Program-made: the position numbers and the translations under genes
From: Luteimonas arsenica
GTDB lineage: Bacteria; Pseudomonadota; Gammaproteobacteria; Xanthomonadales; Xanthomonadaceae
DNA: 64,000 nucleotides
Reading direction: 5' to 3'
Assembly (NCBI RefSeq): GCF_004352825.1
Contig: NZ_SJRW01000001.1
Location: 1,364,001-1,428,000, forward strand
The notes under the pieces: generated by a model
Told to the model about the DNA's origin: nothing
Databases searched by the model: none
The model's input: only the letters and a program-made list of their open reading frames with translations
Shown here: positions 33,456-42,452 of the stretch, in pieces
Numbering within the stretch: the first letter of the stretch is position 1
How the letters are laid out: each line of letters opens with the position of its first letter

Positions 33456-34274
33456 TCAGGGCCCCGCGGAGGGATCGGCATCGACTGTTTCTGGCCCGGG
33501 CCTGCGGCGATGGTGCCGCAAACGGCGTTCGAAGACGATGAGCGCCGTGCCCGCGGCCACGGTCAGCAGGGCCATGCCGAACCAGGTCAGGGCGTAGACC
33601 AGGTGCGGATCACGGAACTTCACCACGGTCAGTCCGCCGACCGGCGTGCCCCCGTGCGGGCCGGGCGAGGTGGCGGCGTCGGCGTCGATGAAGAACGGCG
33701 CGACGCGATCCGTGGGCAGGCTGCGCGCAGCCGCGATCGCAGCGACGTCGCGCGAGTACCAACGGTCTTCCACGGGTCGGTTCTCGCGCAGGAAGCCGCC
33801 GCCGGGCTCGGTGAGGCGCAGCAGGCCGGTGACCGTCGCCGGGCCGGTGGGAGGGGCGGGGGCTTCGTCGCCGGTGGCGAGGTAGCCGCGGTTGACCAGG
33901 ACGATCGCGCCGCCGCTGGTTTCGAGCGGGGACAGCAGCCACCAGCCCGGGCCGAGGTCGGTCACGGCCTGCACCCGCGCGGCCGCCACGTCGAGGTAGC
34001 GGCCCGCAACGCGGACCCGGCGGTACTCGTCACTCTCCGCGTCGACGGTTGCCCAGCGCGCGGCGTCGGGAATGTCGCCGGGCGCGGCGTGGATGCGGGA
34101 TTCAACGCGCTGGACCAGGTCGTGCTTCCACGCCATGCGCTGCAGCTGCCAGATGCCCAGCGCCACGAAGCCGGCGAAGGCCAGCGCCAGCGCGCCCAGG
34201 AGCAGCGTGCGCAGCAGCAGCCCGCGCGTGGCCTCCGGCGCCGGCGGGGCAGCGCTGGCGCCGCGTCGGTTCAC
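33456..34274 (-). CDS. SURF1-family oxidase assembly protein
   Basis: 272 residues: N-terminal membrane helix (LLLGALALAFAGFVALGIWQ), the SURF1 signature GIWQLQRMAWK, a periplasmic domain with LVNRGYL, and a C-terminal helix (LTWFGMALLTVAAGTALIVF). SURF1/Shy1 proteins assist heme a insertion into cytochrome c oxidases; in quinol-oxidase operons a like role with heme o or a is inferred. The GTG start (34274) overlaps the cyoD stop (GTGA). Confidence 0.85.
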   Translation of the reverse strand: MNRRGASAAPPAPEATRGLLLRTLLLGALALAFAGFVALGIWQLQRMAWKHDLVQRVESRIHAAPGDIPDAARWATVDAESDEYRRVRVAGRYLDVAAARVQAVTDLGPGWWLLSPLETSGGAIVLVNRGYLATGDEAPAPPTGPATVTGLLRLTEPGGGFLRENRPVEDRWYSRDVAAIAAARSLPTDRVAPFFIDADAATSPGPHGGTPVGGLTVVKFRDPHLVYALTWFGMALLTVAAGTALIVFERRLRHHRRRPGPETVDADPSAGP

Positions 34275-34666
34275 GGCATGTGCTGCGAGTGCTGCGTCTG
34301 CGCCGCCTCGTCCATGGCCGGCATCATGTTCACGTTCATGTTGTGCATGACCCACAGCGTGCCGATCAGCACGATCACCAGCAGCACCGCGGTGAAGATC
34401 AGCGCGAGCAGGTTCCAGCCGTTCTCCGACTTCGCGTCCATGTGCAGGAAATAGACCATGTGCACGACCACCTGGACCATGGCGAAGGCCAGGATCACCA
34501 GCACGGTGATCGTCGGCGTCGGCAACACCTTGGCCATCACCAACCAGAACGGGATCGCGGTCAGGATCACCGACAGCACGAAGCCGGTCAGGTAGTCCTT
34601 CGCGTTGACGTGCGGGATGCCGTCCTCGAGGAAGTCGTCGTGGTCGTGGGAAGAATGTCCGCCCAT
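34271..34666 (-). CDS. cyoD: Cytochrome bo3-type ubiquinol oxidase subunit IV
   Basis: 131 residues with three membrane helices (VLSVILTAIPFWLVMA, VLVILAFAMVQVVVHMVYFLH, LIFTAVLLVIVLIGTLWVMH), as in CyoD. The N-terminus is His/Asp-rich (GGHSSHDHDD) and the C-terminus has another His/Met-rich tail (HNMNVNMMPAMD, HSQHMP). The subunit helps assemble the CuB site. The stop of cyoC and the ATG of cyoD share one base (TGATG). Confidence 0.9.
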   Translation of the reverse strand: MGGHSSHDHDDFLEDGIPHVNAKDYLTGFVLSVILTAIPFWLVMAKVLPTPTITVLVILAFAMVQVVVHMVYFLHMDAKSENGWNLLALIFTAVLLVIVLIGTLWVMHNMNVNMMPAMDEAAQTQHSQHMP

Positions 34667-35292
34667 CACAGCACTCCCATCAGGTAGACAAAGGTGAAGA
34701 CGCCGATCCAGACGACGTCGAGGAAATGCCAGAACAGCGACAGGCAGGCGATGCGGCGGGTGGTGGTGCGGTTGAGGCCCCATTTGCCGACCTGGATGCA
34801 CAGCACCACCAGCCAGAGCACGCCGAACAGCACGTGCAGGCCGTGGGTGCCGACCAGGGCGAAGAACGCCGACAGGAAGGCGCTGCGCTGCGGGCCCGCG
34901 TCGAGGTGGATCAGGTGCTGGAACTCGTAGATCTCGATCGCCAGGAAGCCCAGGCCGAGCAGGCCGGTCAGCGCCAGCCAGCCGATCACCTTGCGCGCCT
35001 CGCGCCGGGTCATCGCGATCATGGCGAAGCCGTAGGTGATCGACGACAGCAGCAGCACGGCGGTGTTCACCGCGATCAGCTTCAGGTCGAACAGCTCGCC
35101 CCCCGTCGGACCGCCGGCGTAGCTGTGGGCGAATACGCCGAAGGTGGCGAACAGCGAACCGAAGATCATCAGGTCGCTGAGCAGGTAGATCCAGAAGCCC
35201 AGCAGGGTGGCGTTCTGCGGGTGGTGGCGGCCTTCAGCGTCGAGGAACACCGGGCTGCCGTCGTCACGGGTCAGTGCGATGGACTCAGACAT
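34666..35292 (-). CDS. cyoC: Cytochrome bo3-type ubiquinol oxidase subunit III
   Basis: 208 residues, five membrane helices, heme-copper oxidase subunit III fold: [52 protein letters not shown] and a C-terminal [18 protein letters not shown] are standard family segments. ATG 35292 overlaps the end of cyoB by 8 bases. Confidence 0.93.
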   Translation of the reverse strand: MSESIALTRDDGSPVFLDAEGRHHPQNATLLGFWIYLLSDLMIFGSLFATFGVFAHSYAGGPTGGELFDLKLIAVNTAVLLLSSITYGFAMIAMTRREARKVIGWLALTGLLGLGFLAIEIYEFQHLIHLDAGPQRSAFLSAFFALVGTHGLHVLFGVLWLVVLCIQVGKWGLNRTTTRRIACLSLFWHFLDVVWIGVFTFVYLMGVL

Positions 35293-37294
35293 GGATGTTC
35301 GCCAGCTCCCTGCTGCGGGCCGCTTCGGTCTCGGCGACCTGTTCGGCGGGGATGTGGTAGTCGCGGTCACGGTCGAAGCTGTGCCAGATCGAATAGGCCA
35401 CGATCGCCAGCAGCGATCCTGCCGCCAGCCACCAGATGTGCCAGATCAGGGCGAAGCCGCAAACCGTGCTCAGCAGCGCCAGGATCACGCCGGCGCCGGT
35501 GTTGCGCGGCATGTGGATCGGCGTGAAGCCCGACTCGGGGCGCTTGAAGCCGCGCGCCTTCATGTCCGACCAGGTGTCGGTGTCGTGCACTACCGGGGTG
35601 AAGGCGAAGTTGTAGTCCGGCGGCGGCGAGGACGTCGACCACTCCAGGGTGCGGCCGTCCCAGGGGTCGCCGGTCACGTCGCGAAGCTGCTCGCGCCTGC
35701 GGAAGCTGACGTAGATGCAGATCAGGAATGCCAGGATGCCGATGCCCACCAGGACCGCGCCGAAGGCGGCGATCTGGAACCAGATCTGCAGCGAGGGATC
35801 CTCGAAATGGCTCACGCGCCGGGTCACGCCCATCAGGCCGAGCACGTACAGGGGCGTGAAGGCGAACCAGTAGCCGGCCAGCCAGAACCAGAACGAGACC
35901 TTGCCCCAGAAGTCGTCGAGCTTGAAGCCGAAGGCCTTGGGGAACCAATGGGTCATCGCCGCGAACAGGCCGAACACCACGCCGCCGATGATGACGTTGT
36001 GGAAGTGGGCGACCAGGAAAAGCGAGTTGTGCAGCACGAAGTCCGCCGGCGGCACCGCCAGCAGCACGCCGGTCATGCCGCCGACCACGAAGGTGACCAT
36101 GAAGCCCATCGTCCACAGCATCGGCACCTCGAAGCGGATGCGGCCGCGGTACATGGTGAACAGCCAGTTGAAGATCTTCGCGCCCGTGGGGATCGAGATG
36201 ATCATCGTGGTGATGCCGAAAAAGGAGTTGACGCTGGCGCCCGAGCCCATGGTGAAGAAGTGGTGCAGCCACACCAGGTAGGACAGCACGGTGATGCAGA
36301 CCGTGGCGTAGACCATCGAGCTGTAGCCGAACAGGCGCTTGCCGGAGTAGGTCGACACGATCTCGGAGAACACGCCGAACAGCGGCAGGATCAGGATGTA
36401 GACCTCCGGGTGGCCCCAGATCCAGATCAGGTTCACGTACAGCATGGGGTTGCCGCCCATGTCGTTGCTGAAGAAGTGGGTGCCGACATAGCGGTCCAGG
36501 GTCATCAGCGCCAGCACCGCGGTCAGCACCGGGAACGAGACCACGATCAGCACGTTGGTGCACAGCGCGGTCCAGGTGAACACCGGCATCCTCATCATGC
36601 CCATGCCCGGGGCGCGCATCTTGATGATGGTCACCAGGAGGTTGACGCCCGACAGCAAGGTGCCGACGCCTGCGATCTGCAGCGCCCAGATGTAGTAGTC
36701 GAGCCCGACGCCGCTGTCCTGGTTGCCGAGGTTGGACAGGGCCAGCCAGCCCGAGGTGGAGAACTCGCCGAAGAACAGCGACAGCATCACCAGCACCGCG
36801 CCCGCGGCGGTCATCCAGAAGCTGAAGTTGTTGAGGAAGGGAAAGGCGACGTCGCGCGCGCCGATCTGCAGCGGCACCAGGTAGTTCATCAGGCCGGTGA
36901 CCAGGGGCATCGCCACGAAGAAGATCATGATCACGCCGTGCGCGGTGAAGATCTGGTCGTAGTGGTGCGGCGGCAGGTAGCCCAGGTTGTCGCCGAAGGC
37001 CATCGCCTGGTGCAGGCGCATCATGATCGCGTCGGCGAAGCCGCGCAGCAGCATCACCAGGCCCAGCACCATGTACATGATGCCGATCTTCTTGTGGTCG
37101 ATGCTGGTGAACCAGTCGCGCCACAGGGTGCCCCAGAGCCGGTACTTCGTGATCGCGCCGAGCATCGCGAGGCCACCGATCACCGTGCCGATGAACGTCA
37201 CCAGGATGATCGGGTCGTGCAGCATGGGGATCGAATCCCAGGTCATGCGGCCGAACAGGAGCGAAGGGGAAGAGCCGTTTTCGGGGGACATCAT
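35285..37294 (-). CDS. cyoB: Cytochrome bo3-type ubiquinol oxidase subunit I
   Basis: 669 residues. All catalytic features of bo3 oxidases are present: quinol-site Arg and Asp in [10 protein letters not shown] and His in LPPHHYDQ, low-spin heme His in FTAHGVIM, CuB His and cross-linked Tyr in WGHPEVYI, two CuB His in [10 protein letters not shown]-channel Lys in [12 protein letters not shown], and heme ligands in [10 protein letters not shown]. The D-channel Asp is in GARDVAFPF. It reduces O2 to water and pumps protons. The quinol-site residues argue for a ubiquinol rather than cytochrome c donor. Confidence 0.96.
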   Translation of the reverse strand: MMSPENGSSPSLLFGRMTWDSIPMLHDPIILVTFIGTVIGGLAMLGAITKYRLWGTLWRDWFTSIDHKKIGIMYMVLGLVMLLRGFADAIMMRLHQAMAFGDNLGYLPPHHYDQIFTAHGVIMIFFVAMPLVTGLMNYLVPLQIGARDVAFPFLNNFSFWMTAAGAVLVMLSLFFGEFSTSGWLALSNLGNQDSGVGLDYYIWALQIAGVGTLLSGVNLLVTIIKMRAPGMGMMRMPVFTWTALCTNVLIVVSFPVLTAVLALMTLDRYVGTHFFSNDMGGNPMLYVNLIWIWGHPEVYILILPLFGVFSEIVSTYSGKRLFGYSSMVYATVCITVLSYLVWLHHFFTMGSGASVNSFFGITTMIISIPTGAKIFNWLFTMYRGRIRFEVPMLWTMGFMVTFVVGGMTGVLLAVPPADFVLHNSLFLVAHFHNVIIGGVVFGLFAAMTHWFPKAFGFKLDDFWGKVSFWFWLAGYWFAFTPLYVLGLMGVTRRVSHFEDPSLQIWFQIAAFGAVLVGIGILAFLICIYVSFRRREQLRDVTGDPWDGRTLEWSTSSPPPDYNFAFTPVVHDTDTWSDMKARGFKRPESGFTPIHMPRNTGAGVILALLSTVCGFALIWHIWWLAAGSLLAIVAYSIWHSFDRDRDYHIPAEQVAETEAARSRELANIHV

Positions 37295-37339
37295 TCGGTT
37301 CCGTAGTGCGGCAGGTGCCCGTGGCGGGGCGCCCGGGGA

Positions 37340-38314
37340 TCAGTGCGAGGCGTGGCCGTCGGCATGGGGGCTGGAATGCTCGCCGCCGCGGCTGCCATTG
37401 CCGCCGTGGCCGCCGTGGCCATGGCCGTGGCCCGTGCAGGGCTGCGCCGGGTCCACGCAGCGGTTGACCACGGCGTCGAACAGCCCCTCGTCGACGCTGG
37501 CGAAGTGCCGCGCGGGCTCGCGCGAGCTGGGGGCTTCCAGCGCCAGGTACCCGGCGCGCGTGAGCGCGTCGCCGCTGGCGCGCGCGTCCGCGACCCATTC
37601 CGCGAAGCCTTCGTCGGACAGCGCGTGGAAGCGGAAGCGCATGTGCGAGAAGCCCTCGCCGCTGTAGTGCGAGGAAAAGCCCTCGTACTCGCCTTCCTGG
37701 CCCATCACCGCATGGAGGCGGGTTTCCATCGAGGGCATGGTGTAGATCATTCCCGCCAGCGCCGGCACGTAGAACGCGTTCATCGTGTTCGACGAACTCA
37801 GGCGGAAGCGGATCGGCCGGTCGACCGGCGCGGCCAGTTCATTGACCGTGGCGATGCCGTACTCGGGATAGATGAACAGCCACTTCCACTCCAGCGACAC
37901 CACCTGCACCTCGAGCGGTTCGACGCCTTCGGGCACCGGGACGCCGGGGGCGATGCGTTCGAGCGGACGGTAGGGGTCCAGCAGGTGGGTGCTGATCCAG
38001 GTGATCGCGCCCAGCGCGATGATGATCAGCAGCGGCACCGCCCAGATCACCAGTTCCAGCTGGGTGGAGTGGTCCCAGTCGGGCGTGTACTTCGCTTTCC
38101 GGTTGCCCGCGCGGTAGCGCCAGGCGAACCAGAAGACCATGAAGATCACCGGCACGATCACCAGCAGCATGAGCCCCGTGGCGACCATGACCAGCTGGCC
38201 CTGCTGCGCGGCGACGTCGCCGGCGGGGAACAGCACCACCATGTCGCAGCCGGACAGCAGCAGCATCAGGCAGGCGAGCGCGGCGCAGCGGAGGAGTTTG
38301 CCGGTGAAGGACAT
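37340..38314 (-). CDS. cyoA: Cytochrome bo3-type ubiquinol oxidase subunit II
   Basis: 324 residues. A lipoprotein signal with lipobox LLSGC, two membrane helices (VATGLMLLVIVPVIFMVFWF; LVIWAVPLLIIIALGAITW) and a periplasmic cupredoxin domain without a CuA site (SLEWKWLFIYPEYGIATVN), as in quinol oxidases. The last 31 residues form an unusual His/Gly-rich tail (HGHGHGGHGG...HSSPHADGHASH). First gene of the cyoABCD-surf1-regBA operon; no cyoE is present. It is divergent from an MHS transporter. Confidence 0.93.
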   Translation of the reverse strand: MSFTGKLLRCAALACLMLLLSGCDMVVLFPAGDVAAQQGQLVMVATGLMLLVIVPVIFMVFWFAWRYRAGNRKAKYTPDWDHSTQLELVIWAVPLLIIIALGAITWISTHLLDPYRPLERIAPGVPVPEGVEPLEVQVVSLEWKWLFIYPEYGIATVNELAAPVDRPIRFRLSSSNTMNAFYVPALAGMIYTMPSMETRLHAVMGQEGEYEGFSSHYSGEGFSHMRFRFHALSDEGFAEWVADARASGDALTRAGYLALEAPSSREPARHFASVDEGLFDAVVNRCVDPAQPCTGHGHGHGGHGGNGSRGGEHSSPHADGHASH

Positions 38315-38378
38315 GGACGGGGCAGGGGCCTGGCGGGGGAACACGGTATTCTGGTCCCCGCCGCCGCCGCGGGGGATT

Positions 38379-38391
38379 GGACACTTTGTCC
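38379..38391. promoter_or_regulatory. Small inverted repeat in the cyoA/MFS intergenic region
   Basis: GGACA-ctt-TGTCC, 65 bases upstream of cyoA on its strand. A possible operator; the arms are short and the protein is unknown. Confidence 0.3.
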
Positions 38392-38487
38392 TATCGCGGC
38401 CGCGCGCCGGGCCTGAGAGACTGGCGCCAGCCTGCCGGGCGCCCGCCCGGGCCGCCTCCCGTTTCCCCGCCGTCGAGCCTGCCACCG

Positions 38488-39810
38488 ATGTCAGCACGCC
38501 CCCTCCACCCCGACGCCTCGCTGTCTTCCCACGACCACGGGAACCGGGCGCACGACAGCGTGGCGCCGGGCGAGATCGCGGTCGGCGTGGTGGTCGGGCG
38601 CACTTCGGAATACTTCGACTTCTTTGTCTACGGCATCGCTTCGGCGCTGGTGTTTCCGGCGGTGTTCTTCCCCTTCGTGGACCAGCTGCAGGGAACGCTG
38701 TACGCGTTCGCGATCTTCGCCCTGGCCTTCGTCGCGCGCCCGGTCGGCACCGTTGCCGGCATGTGGATCCAGCAGCGCTGGGGCATCGCCACGAAGCTGA
38801 CCGTGGCCCTGTTCCTGCTCGGCACGGCGACGGCGGGCATCGCCTTCGTGCCCGGCTACGAGCGGCTGGGTGTCGCGGCCATTGCATTGCTGGCAGGGTT
38901 CCGTGTGCTGCAGGGCATCGCCCTGGGCGGCTCATGGGACGGCCTGCCGTCGCTGCTGGCGCTCAACGCGCCCAAGGAGCGGCGCGGCTGGTACGCCATG
39001 CTCGGCCAGCTTGGCGCGCCGGTGGGCTTCATCGTTGCCGCGGGCGTGTTCGCCTTCCTGTACGCAAACCTGTCCGAAGCCGACCTGCTGGCCTGGGGCT
39101 GGCGCTATCCCTTCTTCGTGGCCTTCGCGCTGAACGTCGTGGCCCTGTTCGCGCGCCTGCGCCTGGTGGTGGCCGAGGAATACCAGGACGAGATGGGCTC
39201 GCTCGAGCTGCAGCCCACGCCGGTGGCCGAGCTCTACCGCGAGAAGGGCCGGCACGTGGTGATCGGCGCGTTCGCGGCCCTGGCCAGCTACGCGATGTTC
39301 CACATCGTCACGATCTTCCCGCTGTCGTGGATCCTGCTGCACTCGGAGCAGTCGATCCCGGCCTTCCTGGTGCTGCAGGTCGTCGGCGCGTTCATCGCCG
39401 CGGCGGGCATCGTCGCCTCCGGCTACATCGCCGACCAGGTCGGCCGGGCGAAGACGCTGGGCGGCACCGCGGTCGGCATCGCCATGTACAGCGGCTTCGC
39501 TCCGACCCTGCTCGGGGCGGGGGAGGGTGGGCAGGCGGTGTTCATCCTGCTCGGCTTCCTGCTGCTGGGGCTGTCCTACGGCCAGGCCGCCGGCGCGGTG
39601 ACCGCGAACTTCGGTCAACGCTACCGCTACACCGGCGCAGCGCTGACCGCCGACCTGGCCTGGCTGATCGGCGCCGCGTTCGCACCGCTGGTGGCGCTGT
39701 GGCTCGCGAGCACGTTCGGCGTGGTCTGGATCGGCGCCTACCTGCTGTCGGGCGCGGTCTGCACCCTGATCGCCCTGGGCATCAACCGCAGGCTGCGCTA
39801 CCGCAGCTGA
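38488..39810 (+). CDS. MFS transporter, metabolite:H+ symporter (MHS) type
   Basis: 440 residues, 12 predicted membrane helices. The start GVVVGRTSEYFDFFVYGIAS, the loop RPVGTVAGMWIQQRWG between helices 2 and 3 and RVLQGIALGGSWDG are typical of the MHS family (ProP, KgtP, ShiA-like). The substrate cannot be inferred. ATG 38488 is preferred over an in-frame TTG at 38377. The gene is convergent with phbB; the two stop codons sit in opposite arms of a hairpin. Confidence 0.82.
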   Translation: MSARPLHPDASLSSHDHGNRAHDSVAPGEIAVGVVVGRTSEYFDFFVYGIASALVFPAVFFPFVDQLQGTLYAFAIFALAFVARPVGTVAGMWIQQRWGIATKLTVALFLLGTATAGIAFVPGYERLGVAAIALLAGFRVLQGIALGGSWDGLPSLLALNAPKERRGWYAMLGQLGAPVGFIVAAGVFAFLYANLSEADLLAWGWRYPFFVAFALNVVALFARLRLVVAEEYQDEMGSLELQPTPVAELYREKGRHVVIGAFAALASYAMFHIVTIFPLSWILLHSEQSIPAFLVLQVVGAFIAAAGIVASGYIADQVGRAKTLGGTAVGIAMYSGFAPTLLGAGEGGQAVFILLGFLLLGLSYGQAAGAVTANFGQRYRYTGAALTADLAWLIGAAFAPLVALWLASTFGVVWIGAYLLSGAVCTLIALGINRRLRYRS

Positions 39811-39822
39811 GCCGCCGGCTCA
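39808..39822. terminator. Short hairpin formed by two convergent stop codons
   Basis: TGAGCC-GCC-GGCTCA: the MFS stop is the first TGA and the reductase stop (TGA on the minus strand) is the last TCA. Confidence 0.35.
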
Positions 39823-40572
39823 GCCCATGTGCTGGCCGCCGTTGACCGCGATGTTGGCGCCGGTCACGTAGGCCGCGCCTTCGCTGCAGAGGAAGGCCAC
39901 CACCGCGGCGATCTCCTCCGGTCTGCCCAGGCGCCCCATCGGCACCTGGGCCACGATCGATTCCACGATTTCCGGCTTCATCGCCATCACCAGCGAGGTG
40001 CCGACGTAGCCGGGCGAGACGCTGTTGATGGTCACGCCCTTGCGCGCCAGCTCCTGCGCCAGCGCCTTGGTGAAGCCCTGCACGCCGGCCTTCGCCGCCG
40101 AGTAGTTGGTCTGCCCGAACTGGCCCTTGGTGCCGTTCACCGACGAGATGTTGACGATGCGGCCCCAGCCGCGGTCGGCCATGCCGTCGGCGAAGGGCTT
40201 GGTGACGTTGAACATCGAATCCAGGTCGGTGCGCAGCACCGCGTCCCACTTCGCCTTGTCCATCTTGCGGAAGGTGGCGTCGCGGGTGATGCCGGCGTCG
40301 TTGACCAGGATGTCGACCTCGATCCCGTCAGCGTGCAATCGCGCCGCCATGGCCTGGCAGCTGTCGTAGTCGCCCACGTCCACCGGCTCGACCCGGAACT
40401 CGCGGCCCGCGGCGGCCTGCGCATCGCGCCAGGTGGCGGGATCTTCCACGCCGGCGAAGCAGGTCACCACCACGCGGTGGCCGGCTTCGTGCAGGGCGAT
40501 GGCGATGGCTTCGCCGATGCCGGTGGTGCCGCCGGTGACGAGTGCGGTGCGCGGGCTTGCGGGATGCGACAT
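39820..40572 (-). CDS. phbB: Acetoacetyl-CoA reductase (PhbB-type SDR)
   Basis: 250 residues, short-chain dehydrogenase: TGGTTGIGEAIA cofactor loop, NDAGITRD, catalytic Ser in ISSVNG and Tyr/Lys in NYSAAKAG. The segment GTKGQFGQTNYSAAKAG, with LAQEL and SVSPGYVGT after it, is characteristic of PhbB, which makes (R)-3-hydroxybutyryl-CoA for polyhydroxybutyrate, rather than of FabG. No phaC or phaA lies beside it here. ATG 40572 is used; ATG 40584 is possible. Confidence 0.82.
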   Translation of the reverse strand: MSHPASPRTALVTGGTTGIGEAIAIALHEAGHRVVVTCFAGVEDPATWRDAQAAAGREFRVEPVDVGDYDSCQAMAARLHADGIEVDILVNDAGITRDATFRKMDKAKWDAVLRTDLDSMFNVTKPFADGMADRGWGRIVNISSVNGTKGQFGQTNYSAAKAGVQGFTKALAQELARKGVTINSVSPGYVGTSLVMAMKPEIVESIVAQVPMGRLGRPEEIAAVVAFLCSEGAAYVTGANIAVNGGQHMG

Positions 40573-40649
40573 TCGATGCTCCATGTGGTCCGTCCAGCCG
40601 TGCAGTATCGCCGACTCCGCCGGCTTCGAAATTTGTTCATCGCAATGTG

Positions 40650-40678
40650 TTGACGGCACCGGCGGCGCCCCATACAAT
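40650..40678 (+). promoter_or_regulatory. Promoter of the tRNA-Ala/tRNA-Glu operon
   Basis: TTGACG (40650-40655), 17-base spacer, TACAAT (40673-40678), followed by a GC-rich discriminator (CGCGC) as expected for stringently controlled stable-RNA promoters. tRNA-Ala begins 18 bases downstream. Confidence 0.8.
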
Positions 40679-40695
40679 TTCGCGCTCACCGACGT

Positions 40696-40771
40696 GGGGC
40701 CATAGCTCAGCTGGGAGAGCGCCTGCATGGCATGCAGGAGGTCGGCGGTTCGATCCCGCCTGGCTCCACCA
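40696..40771 (+). tRNA. tRNA-Ala(GGC)
   Basis: 76 bases that fold as a full cloverleaf: acceptor GGGGCCA/TGGCTCC, D-arm GCTC...GAGC, anticodon arm CCTGC-ATGGCAT-GCAGG (anticodon GGC), T-arm GGCGG-TTCGATC-CCGCC, encoded CCA. Confidence 0.97.
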
Positions 40772-40816
40772 CTCCTCGACCGACCAGGTCGCGGGGGTTG
40801 CGGTAACAAGTTCCAG

Positions 40817-40892
40817 GTCCCCATCGTCTAGAGGCCTAGGACACCACCCTTTCACGGTGGACACCGGGGTTCGAATCCCCGTGGGGACGCCA
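40817..40892 (+). tRNA. tRNA-Glu(TTC)
   Basis: 76 bases: acceptor GTCCCCA/TGGGGAC, anticodon arm CCACC-CTTTCAC-GGTGG (anticodon TTC), T-arm CGGGG-TTCGAAT-CCCCG, G discriminator then encoded CCA. Cotranscribed with tRNA-Ala 45 bases upstream. Confidence 0.97.
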
Positions 40893-40900
40893 CACACTGG

Positions 40901-40930
40901 AAAGCCCGCCTTCTGGCGGGCTTTTCTTTT
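40901..40930 (+). terminator. Intrinsic terminator of the tRNA operon
   Basis: AAAGCCCGCC (40901-40910), loop TTCT, GGCGGGCTTT (40915-40924), then TTCTTTTC: a 10-bp stem plus T-tract. Confidence 0.92.
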
Positions 40931-40948
40931 CTGCGCGATTCTGGACCC

Positions 40949-41485
40949 TCACTCGCCGTGGCGGGCGTACTCGCGGGTGCTGCCGTCGCGGTGGACGAGT
41001 TCGACCGAGTAGGGATGCACGGTGCCGTCGGGCATCTCCATCCCGGGCGAGCCGGCGGGCATGCCCGGCACGGTGATGCCGCGGGCGTCGGGGCGTTCGG
41101 CCAGCAGGCGCTTCACATCCTCCGCCGGCACGTGGCCTTCGACGAAATAGCCGTCGATCTCGGCGGTGTGGCAGGAGCCCTTGGCATAGGGCACGCCGAC
41201 GCGCTGCTTGATCGGGCCCATGTCGTCGTGGTCATGGACTTCCACCGCGAAGCCGGCCTGCTGCATGTGTTCGATCCAGAGCACGCAGCAGCCGCAGTGG
41301 ACGTTCTTGTGGACAACGAGCAGGCCCGATTCCGCCCGCGGCGCGGGACTGTGCTTCGGGGTGGTGGCTGGCGCAGGGGTGGGGACGTCCGCGGCGGCCG
41401 GGGCGCTATGGCCGGGTGAGCAGGCGACGAGCAGGAGTGCCCCGGTGCACAGGAGCGCGAGTGTGGTCATGTTCTTGTTGTTCAT
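40949..41485 (-). CDS. DUF411 copper-binding lipoprotein (CopG-like)
   Basis: 178 residues with a lipobox LLVAC after the signal helix and a DUF411 domain: VHKNVHCGCCVLWIEHM with the CGCC metal motif, SCHTAEIDGY and GITVPGMPAGSPGME. Relatives stand beside copAB in copper-resistance loci and are thought to bind Cu(I) in the periplasm. Here it follows copB by 25 bases on the same strand, so it is probably the last gene of copLABG-like order. The His/Met content of the C-terminus fits metal binding. Confidence 0.88.
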   Translation of the reverse strand: MNNKNMTTLALLCTGALLLVACSPGHSAPAAADVPTPAPATTPKHSPAPRAESGLLVVHKNVHCGCCVLWIEHMQQAGFAVEVHDHDDMGPIKQRVGVPYAKGSCHTAEIDGYFVEGHVPAEDVKRLLAERPDARGITVPGMPAGSPGMEMPDGTVHPYSVELVHRDGSTREYARHGE

Positions 41486-41510
41486 AAGAAGTGATCTCCA
41501 ATCGATTGAT

Positions 41511-42452
41511 TCAAAACCAGAATCTGAAGCCGGCCACGAGGTGCGTGTCGCGTCCTGACTCGCCCGCCTCGCGGCGCAGATCGGCGGTGTCGCCGAAGGC
41601 GCGCTCGTGCACCAGGCCGAGGTAGGGCGCGAACTGGCGGGTGACTTCGTAGCGCAGCCGCAGGCCGGCTTCGGCGGTCGACAGACCGGAACCGGTGCCG
41701 CGGGCGGGATCCGCCTTGCCGTGGACGCTGGCTTCGAACCTGGGCTGCAGGATCAGCCGGTTGGTCAGCAGGAGTTCGTACTCCACCTCCATGGCCAGCA
41801 TGCTGCGCCCGGACTCGCCCAGCCAGGCGGTGGCGGAGACTTCGAACAGGTACGGCGCCAGGCCCTGCACGCCGATGCCGACCCAGTCCTGCGAGCGGCC
41901 GGGCGCGAAGTCGTGGCGCAGGCCCGCGACCACGTCCCACCACGGCGAGACGCTGCGGCCGTAGAGCAGCTCCAGGTTGGCGGCTTCCGTGGTGCCGCCG
42001 CTGCGCTCGCCTTCGCTGCGAAGCCAGAGGCGATGGATGTCGCCGCCATACCAGCCCTGCGCCTCCCAGGCCTGGCCGCTGCCGTGGTCGGTGTCCCAGA
42101 CTTCGAGCCGGTCGAAGAGCAGGTAGCCGTTCGTTTCCGGCGTGTCGTGCGCGTGGTGGTTGCGGAGCACGGGGAAGGCCGCGGCGCGATCGGCGTCGGT
42201 CAGCGCGGGGATCGGGGAGGCCGGGTTCCCTGCGGTCGCGGCTGCGGGGTGGTTCCCGTGTGCACCGTGGTCATCGTTGCTGCCGTGACTGCCGTGATCT
42301 GCGTGACTGACATGGCCCGCGTGATCGTCCTGCGCAGCGTGCTGTGCGTGTCCCGCGTGTCCGGAATGCGGATCCTGCGCCCACGCCTGTCCCGCAACGG
42401 CCGTCGTCATCGCCACTGCCAGCGCCAGCTGCCTGCAATGCCGCGCGCTCAT
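41511..42452 (-). CDS. copB: Copper resistance outer-membrane protein CopB
   Basis: 313 residues: signal peptide (LALAVAMTTAVAGQAWA), a long His/Asp/Gly-rich stretch after it (HSGHAGHAQH and DHAGHVSHADHGSHG) that should bind copper, then a beta-barrel CopB domain (VWDTDHGSGQAWEAQGWYGG, LELLYGRSVSPWWDVVAGLR) ending in Phe (FRFWF), as outer-membrane barrels do. The ATG overlaps the copA stop (ATGA). Confidence 0.93.
   Translation of the reverse strand: MSARHCRQLALAVAMTTAVAGQAWAQDPHSGHAGHAQHAAQDDHAGHVSHADHGSHGSNDDHGAHGNHPAAATAGNPASPIPALTDADRAAAFPVLRNHHAHDTPETNGYLLFDRLEVWDTDHGSGQAWEAQGWYGGDIHRLWLRSEGERSGGTTEAANLELLYGRSVSPWWDVVAGLRHDFAPGRSQDWVGIGVQGLAPYLFEVSATAWLGESGRSMLAMEVEYELLLTNRLILQPRFEASVHGKADPARGTGSGLSTAEAGLRLRYEVTRQFAPYLGLVHERAFGDTADLRREAGESGRDTHLVAGFRFWF

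Noticed and set aside
35207-37306. His/Glu/Arg-rich open frame of about 700 codons, plus strand
   Set aside because: Antisense to cyoB. The apparent metal-binding composition is the reverse complement of a membrane protein's codons.
40696-40892. tRNA-Ala/tRNA-Glu as an occupied island attachment site
   Set aside because: Both tRNAs are intact, followed by a normal terminator and then the copper genes; no integrase and no repeat of the tRNA 3' ends was seen nearby.
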